From Arthrobacter psychrolactophilus (lineage in GTDB: Bacteria; Actinomycetota; Actinomycetes; Actinomycetales; Micrococcaceae): a DNA stretch of 64,000 bases. A model generated the notes under the pieces. That model made no database searches and was not told where the DNA came from. It was given only the letters and a program-made list of their open reading frames with translations. Position numbers and translations under genes: made by a program. The stretch spans positions 1-64,000 of the forward strand of contig NZ_QJVC01000005.1 in assembly GCF_003219795.1 (NCBI RefSeq). The letters are read 5' to 3'. This document shows, piece after piece, positions 25,353 to 34,779 of the stretch; position 1 is the stretch's first letter; every line of letters begins with the position of its first letter.

Positions 25353-28300
25353 CCTTTTGCAATGATGCTTCGTCTCGGTACGCTCCCGTGCGGCCGCGTC
25401 GGGCCCGCACCGGAATGGCCAACAGCACGGTCAGCCCGAGGAGGACCAGCTGCACCAGGCTCATGACCGCATGGAGCGGATGGACGTAACGGATTTCAAG
25501 TTTTCCGGCGGATTCTGGCAGTTCAAAGGCCTGGGCCCAGGACGAGTTCGTCGCCGTGAGTTCCTTGCCGTCCAGCCAGGCCTGCCAGCCCGCGTCGGAG
25601 CGTTCGGCCAAGACCACGCGGCGGCCGGAGTCACCCGCGGGGATCTGCGTGTTGACGTTCTGACCATCAGAGTCGACGGCGGCCACGGACTTGCCGCTCG
25701 CGTCGACGAGGCGCACGCGGTTGACGACGTCGGTCTTGCCGGCATCGACGTAACTGGGCTGAACGCGCCACAACCAGCCTGATTCGGTGGGACCAACCGT
25801 GTCGAGACCCGGAACGGCCTCTAGCTCTCCGGCAAGCAGCTCGGCGGCCGTGTCACCCTGGCGCAGCACGACGAAGCCCACACCGAGCTCCACGAGCTCA
25901 TCCCGCGGGTCGATGCCGGACTTGGACAGCATGGCTGCCACGGTATCTTCCAGGGCCAGGGTTGCCGGATCGCTGGCGAGCACGGACTCCGCGCCGGGAG
26001 CACCCGTGACGCGGGCGGCCGTGGCAATCGTGGACATAGCATCGAGCGTGGTTCCGGCGCCCTGCATGAGCGAGGCCTGAACACCGCCGTCGGTCATGAC
26101 CGTCAAGACAATGGTGCGGCTGGCTTCCGGGCCCGTGCCACGATCGGAGGCCGTGGCCGGAATGGTGCCAGCCGTGGCGCTCTGCGGCAGGAAGGGACCC
26201 GTCAGTGCGGCAGCACCGGGCTCCGCCGAGAGCTGCTGCACGCTCCACAGCGTCAGGCTCGCGGTCGGGGCCACGACGAGCATCGCGGACAACACGGTGG
26301 CCACGATCTTCGCGCCGCGATGTTGTGTGGGGCGAGCGCTGTCGACGAAGGCCGGGTTCCAGGCACGGTTCTGCACAGAGTCTAGGGCTACGACGGCCGC
26401 ACCCAAGAGCGCAAAGAACGCGACCGAGACGGCCGGTCCGTTGAAGGGCGTGACGAGAGTGACGCCGTCGAACGCGACGGCGATGAGCTTGCTGGCATAA
26501 GCCGAGGCGAGAGCGAGCAGGGCGATGAACCACAGCCCGCGCACCATCGCCGAACGGCGTACCGGCGACACGAGCGCGAAGACGGCGGCCATCACCACGG
26601 GGGCACCGACGATGCCGACGGCAACCCAGGTCCACCACGGTGCGGCCACGAGCGAGCCAAGACCCAGCAGACCCTCGGTGGCGGTGATCTGCTCGGGGAA
26701 GCCCAACAACTGCTGCCACAGGGGCGCCGTCATCGAAGGCAGGGGCACGCCGGGATCAGCCAGGATGGCCCGCGGGTTGTCCCAGGCAGACCAGGCCAGC
26801 GGCAGGAAGAGCGCGGCGGAGGGAATCAGGGCCCACCAGATGGTCTTGCCGCGGCCTCGCATGACCAAGGCGGTCAACAAGATCCCGACGGCGGCCAGCG
26901 GCAGCAGGCTCGGGGAAGCGGCCGTGACCACGGCCAGGCCCAGACCCGCGGCAGCAGCGGCCGTCCAGGACGGGTTGCCGTCAACGCCGGGCCGTCCAAG
27001 CTTGGTGATGGTCACCGTGGGGGTTCCGGCCATGGCGCCTTGAATCGGTACGACCTTGGGCGCCGGGCTGGCGGCAGCTCCAACAGCGCGGATGAGCCCG
27101 AGCATGACGAGCGGAATCAAAATATGCGCCAGGAGCGCACCGACCCGGCCCTGGCCCATGCCAACCAGCAACATCGGAGCACCTGCCCAGGCGAGGGCGG
27201 CGACTATCCGAGGCCAGCGACGCAGCGACAACGCGCCGGTTGCAAGCCAAGCGGTGAAGGCGGACAGCGGCAGGGCCAGCAGGACCATCCAGAGGACGGC
27301 CTGTGAGCCGTTACCGCCCAGGAAGCTCAGGATACCGAGCACAAAGTTAAAGGGATCGCCGCGTCCGGGCAGACCGGAGCCGAGCGAGATCCACCAATCC
27401 GTCGCATGCCGCCAGACCAACGACGACTGTTCGGAGAGCGGCAGCAATGCGCCACCGGTCAGGGACGAGGCGCCAAAGAAGCGTGAAAGGGCTAGGAGGG
27501 ACACGATCGCCAGGACCACGACGAGCCCGAGGGCGCTCACGAGCGGAGCCGTCTTCGTGACGGCTAGCGGCGTAATGGGCTCATTGTGTGTCTGGCCGGT
27601 TGGCTCCAAAATGGAGGAACTGTCGTGGTTTTCGTGCATGAGGTCATCGTCCGGGCCCACCGACTCACGGAGGAGTTTGAGGTGCTTCCGGGCGGCTTCG
27701 TTGTCCACGAGGACGCCCTTGTGGACCGAACGCCGCCGGCTGCGCTGACTCGCGAGCGCCTTGCGGCTGCGGTGCAGGGTCACAGGGCGCAACAAACCAG
27801 CGCAGCTTGCGGCAAACATGCGCAACGCATGGCCCGGAGCCTTGAGCACAAAGCCCGTGACAAGCCAGTAGAGCGCAGCGAGGAAGGTGCCGACGGCTAA
27901 GAACGGCACGGCCCACAGGGGTGCGTGCTTCAGGCGCAGGAAGATGGCGGCCTTGCAGGCGGCAACGGGCGAGCCCATGCCGTTGGGGCGCTGAACCACG
28001 TGGAACATGTGCGCCGCGGGGACCACCAGAACGCGATCGCCAGCTAGACGGACGCGGGCACAAAAGTCCAGGTCGTCGCCAGGGCCGGGAAGTGCCGGAT
28101 CAAATCCGCCGAGCCGCTCGAACACGTCGCGGCGGACCAGCATGCCAGCGGTGTTGACGGCGAACATGTCAGAATTTTTGTCGAGCTGGCCCTGGTCTTG
28201 CTCATCCAAGCCAACGAGGGTGAAGCGGTCAAACCAGACATTTGCTTGAAGGCCAACATCAACCAGGCGTCGGTGGTTGTCCCAGTCCAGTTGTTTGCAA

Positions 28301-28734
28301 CCCACCACGGTAGCCGTGGTGGCGCGTTCGGTGGCTTCCAACAAGAGCTGCAGGGCATCGGGTGCCGGGGCGGCATCGTCATGCAGTAGCCAAATCCATT
28401 CATTGCAGATGGGGAGCTCATCGCTGGCAGCCCCGGAGGCCCCAACACGTGCCGGGATGCGGGCCGCGTCGGGAACGCCCTGGCGTTGGCGGGTTTGGTA
28501 GGCCAGCACGGCGTCAACAGCAGCACCGTAGCCTCGGTGAGCGTCACCCTTGCGACGGCTTCTGCGCCCGTCGAGGGAGATGACATTCCGCTCGCCCAGC
28601 TCCGTACGCAGCAACTCCCCCGAATTATCTGTGGATCCTGTGTCGGCCGCCAAGACATGGTCTGCGACGCGGGTTTGTGCGGCCAAGGCGGCCAAAACTG
28701 TAGGGAGATAGGCGCCGCCATTGTGAGCAACCAC
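25336..28734 (-). CDS. large membrane GT2 glycosyltransferase
   Basis: 1132 aa counted from GTG 28734. The N-terminal ~260 residues are a GT-A family 2 domain: VAHNGGAYLPTVLAAL, ADTGSTDNS, and the HDD metal motif at 118-120 (WLLHDDAAPAPDAL), then PGPGDDLDFCARVRLAG. About a dozen hydrophobic segments follow over 390-820, and an extracytoplasmic tail ends in one membrane segment near the C-terminus. It probably transfers a sugar onto a lipid-linked envelope polymer. The conserved first strand (VKVTAIV) lies upstream of GTG 28734; the frame stays open back to an ATT at 28764-28762 that overlaps the whiB stop and has GGAAGCGAG upstream, so the true start may be that ATT. Confidence 0.85.
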   Translation of the reverse strand: MVAHNGGAYLPTVLAALAAQTRVADHVLAADTGSTDNSGELLRTELGERNVISLDGRRSRRKGDAHRGYGAAVDAVLAYQTRQRQGVPDAARIPARVGASGAASDELPICNEWIWLLHDDAAPAPDALQLLLEATERATTATVVGCKQLDWDNHRRLVDVGLQANVWFDRFTLVGLDEQDQGQLDKNSDMFAVNTAGMLVRRDVFERLGGFDPALPGPGDDLDFCARVRLAGDRVLVVPAAHMFHVVQRPNGMGSPVAACKAAIFLRLKHAPLWAVPFLAVGTFLAALYWLVTGFVLKAPGHALRMFAASCAGLLRPVTLHRSRKALASQRSRRRSVHKGVLVDNEAARKHLKLLRESVGPDDDLMHENHDSSSILEPTGQTHNEPITPLAVTKTAPLVSALGLVVVLAIVSLLALSRFFGASSLTGGALLPLSEQSSLVWRHATDWWISLGSGLPGRGDPFNFVLGILSFLGGNGSQAVLWMVLLALPLSAFTAWLATGALSLRRWPRIVAALAWAGAPMLLVGMGQGRVGALLAHILIPLVMLGLIRAVGAAASPAPKVVPIQGAMAGTPTVTITKLGRPGVDGNPSWTAAAAAGLGLAVVTAASPSLLPLAAVGILLTALVMRGRGKTIWWALIPSAALFLPLAWSAWDNPRAILADPGVPLPSMTAPLWQQLLGFPEQITATEGLLGLGSLVAAPWWTWVAVGIVGAPVVMAAVFALVSPVRRSAMVRGLWFIALLALASAYASKLIAVAFDGVTLVTPFNGPAVSVAFFALLGAAVVALDSVQNRAWNPAFVDSARPTQHRGAKIVATVLSAMLVVAPTASLTLWSVQQLSAEPGAAALTGPFLPQSATAGTIPATASDRGTGPEASRTIVLTVMTDGGVQASLMQGAGTTLDAMSTIATAARVTGAPGAESVLASDPATLALEDTVAAMLSKSGIDPRDELVELGVGFVVLRQGDTAAELLAGELEAVPGLDTVGPTESGWLWRVQPSYVDAGKTDVVNRVRLVDASGKSVAAVDSDGQNVNTQIPAGDSGRRVVLAERSDAGWQAWLDGKELTATNSSWAQAFELPESAGKLEIRYVHPLHAVMSLVQLVLLGLTVLLAIPVRARRGRTGAYRDEASLQKVGRSA

Positions 28735-28763
28735 AATGGCGGTGACTTTTACTGCTTCAAGAA

Positions 28764-29297
28764 TTAGACTGCTCGCTTCCGCAGCCGCCGGCGTTCACGC
28801 TCGGACAGGCCGCCCCAGATTCCAAACCGCTCATCGTTGGCAAGAGCGTACTCAAGACACTGTGCTTTGACATTACATGCCGCACAAACTTTTTTGGCGT
28901 CCCGGGTGGATCCGCCCTTTTCGGGGAAGAAGGCCTCCGGATCAGTCTGTGCGCATAAAGCATCAGTCTGCCAGCCTAGTTCACCTTCATCACTAAAATC
29001 GTCAAGACGCGGTCGCAAACCAATCCACACAGGATCATTGGCGGGCTCGAGAGCGTCCTCTGGAGAGAGTAGGGCGCGTGGCTCATCGCTCTGATCATCT
29101 TCGTGCGAGGTCAGGAATGCTGTTGCCGCATCTTCCAACGTCAGCCGGCTATGGCGCTCATGGAAAGCCGCCGCGTCGGGATCAGCCGGGTCAACGTACC
29201 AGTCAGAGGGTACGCCCCGTGTTTGGTATTCGGTAGCCGCCTTTGCCGCCACGGAATCGTTGTGAATATTTGTCACACTCAGCTGCGATTGCCCCAT
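28764..29297 (-). CDS. WhiB-family iron-sulfur regulator
   Basis: 177 aa from ATG 29297, chosen for the strong AGGAGGA 6 bases upstream; the longer frame to 29354 lacks a site. Four cysteines are present (115, 138, 141, 147) in the WhiB C-x-C-xx-C-x5-C plan for a [4Fe-4S] cluster. GIWGGLSERERRRLRKRAV at the C-terminus is the beta-turn plus basic DNA-contact tail. The long acidic N-terminal extension and position before the GT2/DUF5719 genes match the WhiB2/WhmD branch, linked to cell division, but that is inference. Confidence 0.9.
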   Translation of the reverse strand: MGQSQLSVTNIHNDSVAAKAATEYQTRGVPSDWYVDPADPDAAAFHERHSRLTLEDAATAFLTSHEDDQSDEPRALLSPEDALEPANDPVWIGLRPRLDDFSDEGELGWQTDALCAQTDPEAFFPEKGGSTRDAKKVCAACNVKAQCLEYALANDERFGIWGGLSERERRRLRKRAV

Positions 29298-29692
29298 GGT
29301 CGTCCTCCTGAATGTTGCCGCCCACACTGCTCCCCGATTTCCAGGTCCTCGCAATCTGCGAAGTGCAGTGCCACTTACGGCGGTTCGTGCGTCTAATTAC
29401 ATCCATGTAAGTCGCTCACGTCAAGCGGCCCGAGATGATAACCAGCACACAGGGGGTTCATACCCTTCGCCACGCCGGAGGTTTTCATACCGATACATCC
29501 TTGTAATCACGGCGTCAGAGACTGAATTTCAGGAATTTCCGCGACAGTTCGGGAAATTTTTGAATAATTACTTAACAGTAGGTGAATTTTTGTAACGCAG
29601 CTCACGTTCCATAAGTCAATTCGTCCACTCGATGGAGTAGTTGGCGTCCGTTTCAGAGGCCGCAAAGGCATGAACATGGAAAGATAAACGGT
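29298..29692. promoter_or_regulatory. divergent whiB / TIGR03089 control region with paired sites
   Basis: No gene. A perfect palindrome TTACAT-CC-ATGTAA lies at 29397-29410, 100 bp upstream of the whiB start. A near copy, ATACATCCTTGTAA, lies at 29493-29506, 96 bp further away. Two similar 14-bp sites on the same side suggest a dimeric regulator of whiB (possibly also of the divergent gene). The region nearest 29693 is AT-rich (29540-29590), fitting promoters. Confidence 0.55.
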
Positions 29693-30433
29693 ATGGAACT
29701 GACTCCCACCACCCCCGCCGCTCTCCTCAACGCCTTCCGCACCCAGAACCCCACCTCCCCCAGGCTCTCCTGGTACGGGCCCGACTCCGAGCGCGTGGAA
29801 CTTTCGGGACGAGTTCTCGATAATTGGATCGCGAAAACGGCCAACTACCTAGTCGACGAGCTCGATGCTGAACCAGGCACCCTCATCGCCCTAGACCTGC
29901 CGCTGCACTGGCGCTCCATGGTGTGGCTCCTGGCCTCCTGGGCGGTCGGTGCCACGGTCATCTCCACCTCAGCGCCTGAGAGTACGACGCCGGACCCCTT
30001 CCCTTCTGCCGACATCGTCGCCACCGCGGACCCCGCCGCCATGAACGAACGCCTCGCGGAGGCTAAGCCCGCGCCGCTGATCATTGCCGTGGCCCTGCCT
30101 GCCCTGCAGATGCGCTGGTTAGGCGAGCTCCCGCCGCGCACGCTGGATTACTCCGGAGATGTCCGGGCACACGGAGATGTGTTCTTTGCCGACGCCGATC
30201 CCGAGCCCAGCGATATCGCCTGGCAGCACGACGAGACCACGATGACTTACGACCAGGTGATCGCCGCATCTGCCGAAGCACCTCAGCGAGTGCTACTGGA
30301 GGCGCGCGAGGGTTGGGCCGCCGTCGTCCGTTCCGCGGTGGAAACGTGGGCGGCCGGTGGTTCCGTGGTCCTGCTCGACCCCAGCGTCGCGGCCACGGAG
30401 CGCCTGCGCAGCAGCGAAAACATCACAGCCTAG
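29693..30433 (+). CDS. TIGR03089-family protein
   Basis: 246 aa. It matches the actinobacterial TIGR03089 family, which looks like a shortened N-terminal part of an AMP-binding (acyl-CoA synthetase-like) protein: SPRLSWYGPDSERVELSGRV, LDLPLHWRSMVWLLASWAVG and TYDQVIAASA. The ATP-binding P-loop and the C-terminal subdomain of adenylating enzymes are missing, so it is unlikely to be an enzyme by itself. Divergent from whiB. Function unknown. Confidence 0.85.
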   Translation: MELTPTTPAALLNAFRTQNPTSPRLSWYGPDSERVELSGRVLDNWIAKTANYLVDELDAEPGTLIALDLPLHWRSMVWLLASWAVGATVISTSAPESTTPDPFPSADIVATADPAAMNERLAEAKPAPLIIAVALPALQMRWLGELPPRTLDYSGDVRAHGDVFFADADPEPSDIAWQHDETTMTYDQVIAASAEAPQRVLLEAREGWAAVVRSAVETWAAGGSVVLLDPSVAATERLRSSENITA

Positions 30434-30462
30434 GGGATCCAGGGAATCCACGACGTCCGTGC

Positions 30463-30522
30463 GTTGAGTAGGCAGGTAATGCCCTTTAGAAGGTTCTAAA
30501 GGGCATTACCTGCCAACTCAAC
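30463..30522. repeat. 60-bp palindromic element, site 1
   Basis: Outer arms GTTGAGT and ACTCAAC flank a 21-bp perfect inverted repeat (GGCAGGTAATGCCC...GGGCATTACCTGCC) with a 2-nt centre. In total 28 of 29 base pairs can form. It lies between the convergent TIGR03089 and GtrA genes. The same outer arms and CTTTAG-centre occur at 36114, and related versions at 37278 and 46214. There is no T-run, so it is not a classic terminator. Confidence 0.85.
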
Positions 30523-30591
30523 ACGGAATCAGGCAGACCCGAGGCCCAGACACCAAGAACGCACCTCATAGGGGCCTCTTTTGAGGGGCGG

Positions 30592-31092
30592 TTACTTGCG
30601 GTCGAGCTCGATGAGTTCGTGGTCGTCTGCGTAACCGGGTTCGGCGTCGAGCTCTTCCGTGAAGACCCAGTAACGGTAGGCGAAGAAGCGGAAGATGGTG
30701 CCTAGGACCAGGCCGATGACGGAGCCGGCGATGAAGTCTGCCGTGGCCGTTTCAAAGCCGAGGACCCAGTGGGAGATGTACACGCAGGCCGCCGCGATGC
30801 CCATGCCCACGCCGTTCATGACGATGAAGAGCACCACTTCGCGCACCATATTGGCTTGGCGGCGGTGGCGGAACGTCCAGTAACGGTTGGCGAGCCAGGA
30901 GAAGATCGTGGCGACGGCGGCCGAGATGAGCTTGGCCTTCGTGGGGTGTCCGCCCATGCTGCCGCCCAGGAGCCACAGGTAAATGCCCGTGTCAATGACA
31001 AAGGCCACGCCGCCGACCACGCCAAACTTGGCCACTTCGCGCCAAAAAAGGCCCATCAGGCCCTTGACGCGCTGGGTTAGTGTCTGGTTCAT
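30592..31092 (-). CDS. GtrA-family membrane protein
   Basis: 166 aa with four membrane segments: KFGVVGGVAFVIDTGIYLW, the second with SAAVATIFSWLANRYWTF, then two more, ending with FRFFAYRYWVF. The N-terminal FGVVGG motif and the NRYWTF motif are GtrA hallmarks. Family members move undecaprenyl-linked sugars across the membrane or assist glycosyltransferases. It stands alone and is divergent from purK. Confidence 0.9.
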   Translation of the reverse strand: MNQTLTQRVKGLMGLFWREVAKFGVVGGVAFVIDTGIYLWLLGGSMGGHPTKAKLISAAVATIFSWLANRYWTFRHRRQANMVREVVLFIVMNGVGMGIAAACVYISHWVLGFETATADFIAGSVIGLVLGTIFRFFAYRYWVFTEELDAEPGYADDHELIELDRK

Positions 31093-31315
31093 GGTCCTCC
31101 GTCAGGAAATACGACTGGCAAAAATTGAAGCGGAAGAGACGTGCCTGAATGCTTGAACTGCTCGGCTTCCTCCACAAATTCTAATCCCGGCGGCTCTCCT
31201 CAAATCGCGAAAAGACGGGGAACGAGCTGATAGTTGACCTATATTTCCCGGTTAATCGCGGTCCTCGGAGTCGTAAAAGCATGGAACCTCACAGACTTTC
31301 GGTACGCTGGGGACT

Positions 31316-32470
31316 GTGACTTTTCCTGTAATCGGTGTGGTGGGTGGCGGACAGCTAGCCCGCATGATGGCCCCCGCAGCCGTGGCCCTTGGTTTTGATT
31401 TACGTATCTTGGCGGAAGCCCCTGACGTGTGTGCCGTGCCTGCCGTGGCACAGGCACCCGTCGGTGACTATAAGAATTTGGAGACTCTGCGTGAATTTGC
31501 CCGCGGCGTGGACGTGCTCACCTTTGACCACGAACACGTCCCGAGCGAGCACCTGCAGGCGCTGATTGCCGACGGCGTCAACGTCCAGCCGCGTCCTGAC
31601 GCGTTGATTAACGCCCAGGACAAGCTCGTGATGCGTGCCGCGATTGAACGCCTGGGCCTGCCCAACCCGGCCTGGGCCGCCGTCGCCTCTGTCGCTGACA
31701 TTGCCGCCTTCGGCGAGACCCACGGCTGGCCCGTGGTGCTGAAGATGCCCCGTGGTGGGTACGACGGCAAGGGCGTGAAGGTGCTGCGCTCGGCCGACGA
31801 CGCCACGGCCGCCGCCGATTGGTTTGAGGCCATGAGCCCGCTCCTCGTCGAGGAAATGGTGGACTTCTCCCGCGAGCTCTCCGCCCTCGTGGCCCGCACC
31901 CCGTCCGGCGAATCCCGCGCCTGGCCCGTTGCCGAGTCCATTCAGGTCGACGGCGTGTGCGACGAGGTCATCGCCCCCGCCCCGAACATTCCCGCCGAGG
32001 TGGCCGAGGCCGCAGCCGCCGCCGCCCTGCGCATCGCGAACGAACTCGGTGTCACCGGAGTCATGGCCGCAGAACTCTTCGAGACCCCCGGCCGCGCCCC
32101 CGGCTTCCTCGTCAACGAGCTGGCCATGCGCCCACACAACACCGGCCACTGGACCATGGACGGTGCCCTGACCGGCCAGTTCGAACAACACCTGCGTGCG
32201 GTCCTGGACCTCCCCCTAGGTGCCACGGACGCGCTGGGTTCAATTGTTGTGATGAAGAACTTCCTCGGCGGCGCCAATCTGGATCTCTTCAGCGCCTATG
32301 CAGCCGCCCTGGCCGCCGAGCCCACCGTCAAGGTGCACAGCTACGGCAAGTCGGTCCGACCCGGCCGCAAGATTGGCCACGTGAATGTCATCGCCTCCAA
32401 GAACGACGACGTCACCGCCGCCCGCGCCCGCGCCACCACCGTGGCCAACATCATTCGTGACGGAAAGTAA
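31316..32470 (+). CDS. purK: N5-carboxyaminoimidazole ribonucleotide synthase
   Basis: 384-aa ATP-grasp enzyme of purine synthesis that carboxylates AIR with bicarbonate and ATP. N-terminal VVGGGQLARMMAPAAVALG, the ATP-grasp PVVLKMPRGGYDGKGVKVL and ELAMRPHNTGHWTMDG are typical. Starts at GTG 31316. Nine bases separate it from purE, so they form an operon; the LCP gene follows closely. Confidence 0.95.
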   Translation: MTFPVIGVVGGGQLARMMAPAAVALGFDLRILAEAPDVCAVPAVAQAPVGDYKNLETLREFARGVDVLTFDHEHVPSEHLQALIADGVNVQPRPDALINAQDKLVMRAAIERLGLPNPAWAAVASVADIAAFGETHGWPVVLKMPRGGYDGKGVKVLRSADDATAAADWFEAMSPLLVEEMVDFSRELSALVARTPSGESRAWPVAESIQVDGVCDEVIAPAPNIPAEVAEAAAAAALRIANELGVTGVMAAELFETPGRAPGFLVNELAMRPHNTGHWTMDGALTGQFEQHLRAVLDLPLGATDALGSIVVMKNFLGGANLDLFSAYAAALAAEPTVKVHSYGKSVRPGRKIGHVNVIASKNDDVTAARARATTVANIIRDGK

Positions 32471-32479
32471 GGACTTCTC

Positions 32480-33052
32480 TTGAGTAACAACACCACCACA
32501 CCCCTCGTGGGCTTGGTCATGGGTTCGGATTCCGATTGGCCCGTCATGGAAGCAGCCGCGGCGGCCCTATCCGAATTCGGCATTCCCTTTGAAACCGACG
32601 TGGTCTCGGCGCACCGCATGCCCACCGAAATGATCAGCTACGGCCAGAACGCCGCCGCTCGCGGCCTGCGCGTCATCATCGCCGGCGCCGGCGGCGCGGC
32701 CCACCTGCCGGGCATGCTGGCCTCCGTCACGACCCTGCCGGTCGTAGGCGTTCCCGTTCCGCTGAAGACGCTCGACGGCATGGATTCCCTGCTCTCCATC
32801 GTCCAGATGCCCGGCGGCGTCCCCGTTGCCACGGTGTCCATCGGCGGCGCCCGCAACGCTGGCCTGTTGGCCGTGCGCATGCTGGCCTCCGGAAGCGATG
32901 AGCTCGCGGCGTCCCTGACCGTGAAGTTGGCGGAGTTCGCCCAGTCCCTCAACGACGAAGCCTCGGCTAAGGGCGCGAAGCTCCGTGAAAAGGCTGGCAG
33001 CGACTATCCGCTGGCCGTAGAGCGCCCCTCCGCCAACCCAGCGGGGGCGTGA
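32480..33052 (+). CDS. purE: N5-CAIR mutase
   Basis: 190-aa class I PurE, which shifts the carboxyl group of N5-CAIR to C4. [25 protein letters not shown] and [15 protein letters not shown] are the conserved blocks, with the His of SAHR as the catalytic base. The start is TTG 32480, with AAGGA upstream. Product acts directly after PurK. Confidence 0.95.
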   Translation: MSNNTTTPLVGLVMGSDSDWPVMEAAAAALSEFGIPFETDVVSAHRMPTEMISYGQNAAARGLRVIIAGAGGAAHLPGMLASVTTLPVVGVPVPLKTLDGMDSLLSIVQMPGGVPVATVSIGGARNAGLLAVRMLASGSDELAASLTVKLAEFAQSLNDEASAKGAKLREKAGSDYPLAVERPSANPAGA

Positions 33053-33062
33053 GCCGGAACCC

Positions 33063-34664
33063 ATGAGTTTTAGCAGCCCGAAGGTATCCCAGGCGTCCAA
33101 TCGCCCGGCCGTGTTGACCAACCCCGTCCGGTATCCGGAGTCGGCGTCGGCCCCCATGCGCTCCAAGCGAGCCTGGTTCCTTCTGCTGTTGACCTTATTC
33201 GTTCCCGGCTCGGCCCAGATCGTCGCCGGAAACCGTCGTCTGGGGCGCCATGCCCTGCGCGTGACCTTCACGATCTGGGCCTTGGCGATTGTCGCCGTCG
33301 TACTGGCCTTGGTCCACCGCGAGACGCTACTGAACTTATTCACCAACCCCTGGACCTCGCTCCTGGTGATTGTCGCGATGCTGGCGGTGGCCGTGGGCTG
33401 GGCCATCATCTTCTTGAACACGCTCAAGATCATCAAACCGGGGCTGTTGGCGCCGGGCATGCGCGCCATGGTCAGCGGGGCCGTGGCGGTGCTCATGGTG
33501 CTGACCTGTGGCACGCTGGGCTACGGCGCCCTAATGATTAATTCCGGCCGCAACGCCATCACCAGCATTTTCCAGGCCGGGCCGGACATGAAACCTGTCG
33601 ACGGGCGCTACAACTTCCTCATCATGGGTGGCGACGCCGGCGAAGACCGTTCGGGGCGCCGACCGGACTCGATCATGGTTATGAGTGTTGACGCCAAGAC
33701 CGGGCAAGCCGCCACGATCTCCATTCCGCGCAACTTCCAGAACGCCCAGTTCACGGAGGGCTCGCCGCTGTGGGGTATCTACCCAGAGGGCTATGACTGC
33801 GGCGATAACTGCATCATCAACTTCCTCTACACCGACGTCACCAACAACCACCCGGACCTCTACCCTGGTGTGCAAGACCCCGGTGCGGCGGCCATGATGG
33901 ATGCGGCTGGCGGAATCTTGGGGCTCAAGATCCAGGGCTACGTGCTGGTGGATATGGCTGGATTCTCCCAGCTCATCGACGCCATGGGTGGGGTCACGAT
34001 CAACGCCGGCGGCTGGGTTCCACTCAGCGGCGACGACGTCAACGGCACTGGCGACCACCTGCCGCCGACCGGTTGGATCGCTCCGGGCGTGCAGAAACTC
34101 GATGGCTATCACGCACTGTGGTACGCCCGCTCTCGTGAATGGGTGCTCGACTACAGCCGCAGCCAGCGCCAGCAGTGCATCCAGGCCGCCATGCTGGCCC
34201 AAATGGATCCCTCGACCGTCTTCACCAAGTTCAGTGCCATTGCCGATGCCGGGTCCAAGGTCATGGAGTCCGATCTGCCTGCCGGTCAGTTGGGCAGTTT
34301 TGTCTCGCTGGCGCTGAAGTCGAAGAACTTTGGGCTCTCCCGGCTCACGCTGGGTCCGCCGGACTTTGAAGAGAACTTCTCGACCTATCCGGACTTCGAC
34401 TTGATTCACTCACGGGTCAAGGCACTCCTGAACCCCGCGCCCGCCGCAGAGCCACCCGCACCGGCTCCTGTGGATCCCGCTGCCGAGGCGCCTGCCGCCG
34501 AGGATCCCGTTGCGGAGGCCCCGGTCGAGGCTCCCGTGGCGACGACACCTGCTGCTCCGGACCCGGAGATCACGGCCGAGTACCTCCAGCAGTTGGCCAT
34601 CAACGGTGACGCCGCGACGCTCACCATGCTCTTGGCCAATAACGGCAGCTGCTCACCCGGGTAA
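33063..34664 (+). CDS. LytR-CpsA-Psr (LCP) family ligase
   Basis: 533 aa. About four hydrophobic segments lie at the N-terminus (34-165), then the LCP domain at about 180-430 with IMGGDAGEDRSGRRPDSIMV and ISIPRNFQ, the arginine and aspartate residues that bind pyrophosphate-lipid. The C-terminal tail is Ala/Pro/Glu-rich. LCP enzymes attach teichoic acids or arabinogalactan-type glycans to peptidoglycan outside the cell. The multi-pass N-terminus is a variant; most LCP proteins have one. It is 10 bp after purE, so probably cotranscribed. Confidence 0.9.
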   Translation: MSFSSPKVSQASNRPAVLTNPVRYPESASAPMRSKRAWFLLLLTLFVPGSAQIVAGNRRLGRHALRVTFTIWALAIVAVVLALVHRETLLNLFTNPWTSLLVIVAMLAVAVGWAIIFLNTLKIIKPGLLAPGMRAMVSGAVAVLMVLTCGTLGYGALMINSGRNAITSIFQAGPDMKPVDGRYNFLIMGGDAGEDRSGRRPDSIMVMSVDAKTGQAATISIPRNFQNAQFTEGSPLWGIYPEGYDCGDNCIINFLYTDVTNNHPDLYPGVQDPGAAAMMDAAGGILGLKIQGYVLVDMAGFSQLIDAMGGVTINAGGWVPLSGDDVNGTGDHLPPTGWIAPGVQKLDGYHALWYARSREWVLDYSRSQRQQCIQAAMLAQMDPSTVFTKFSAIADAGSKVMESDLPAGQLGSFVSLALKSKNFGLSRLTLGPPDFEENFSTYPDFDLIHSRVKALLNPAPAAEPPAPAPVDPAAEAPAAEDPVAEAPVEAPVATTPAAPDPEITAEYLQQLAINGDAATLTMLLANNGSCSPG

Positions 34665-34691
34665 TCACGGCCTCACCTCGTTCCATGGGTA

Positions 34692-34728
34692 GACCGGGCC
34701 CGCTGACACAGTGGGCCCGGTCTTCCTT
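34692..34728 (+). terminator. intrinsic terminator after LCP gene
   Basis: GACCGGGCCC (34692-34701) and GGGCCCGGTC (34713-34722) form a perfect 10-bp stem, followed by TTCCTTT. It ends the purK-purE-LCP operon just before manA. Confidence 0.85.
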
Positions 34729-34779
34729 TACACTCTTTCCATCGATCTGCAGCTTGTCTTGGACCAGGAGAAACTACTT

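Noticed and set aside
30463-30522. Reading the palindromic elements as intrinsic terminators
   Set aside because: No T-run on either strand at any of the four copies, and at 46214 a proper terminator already precedes the element; sequence conservation between unrelated loci fits a repeat family better.
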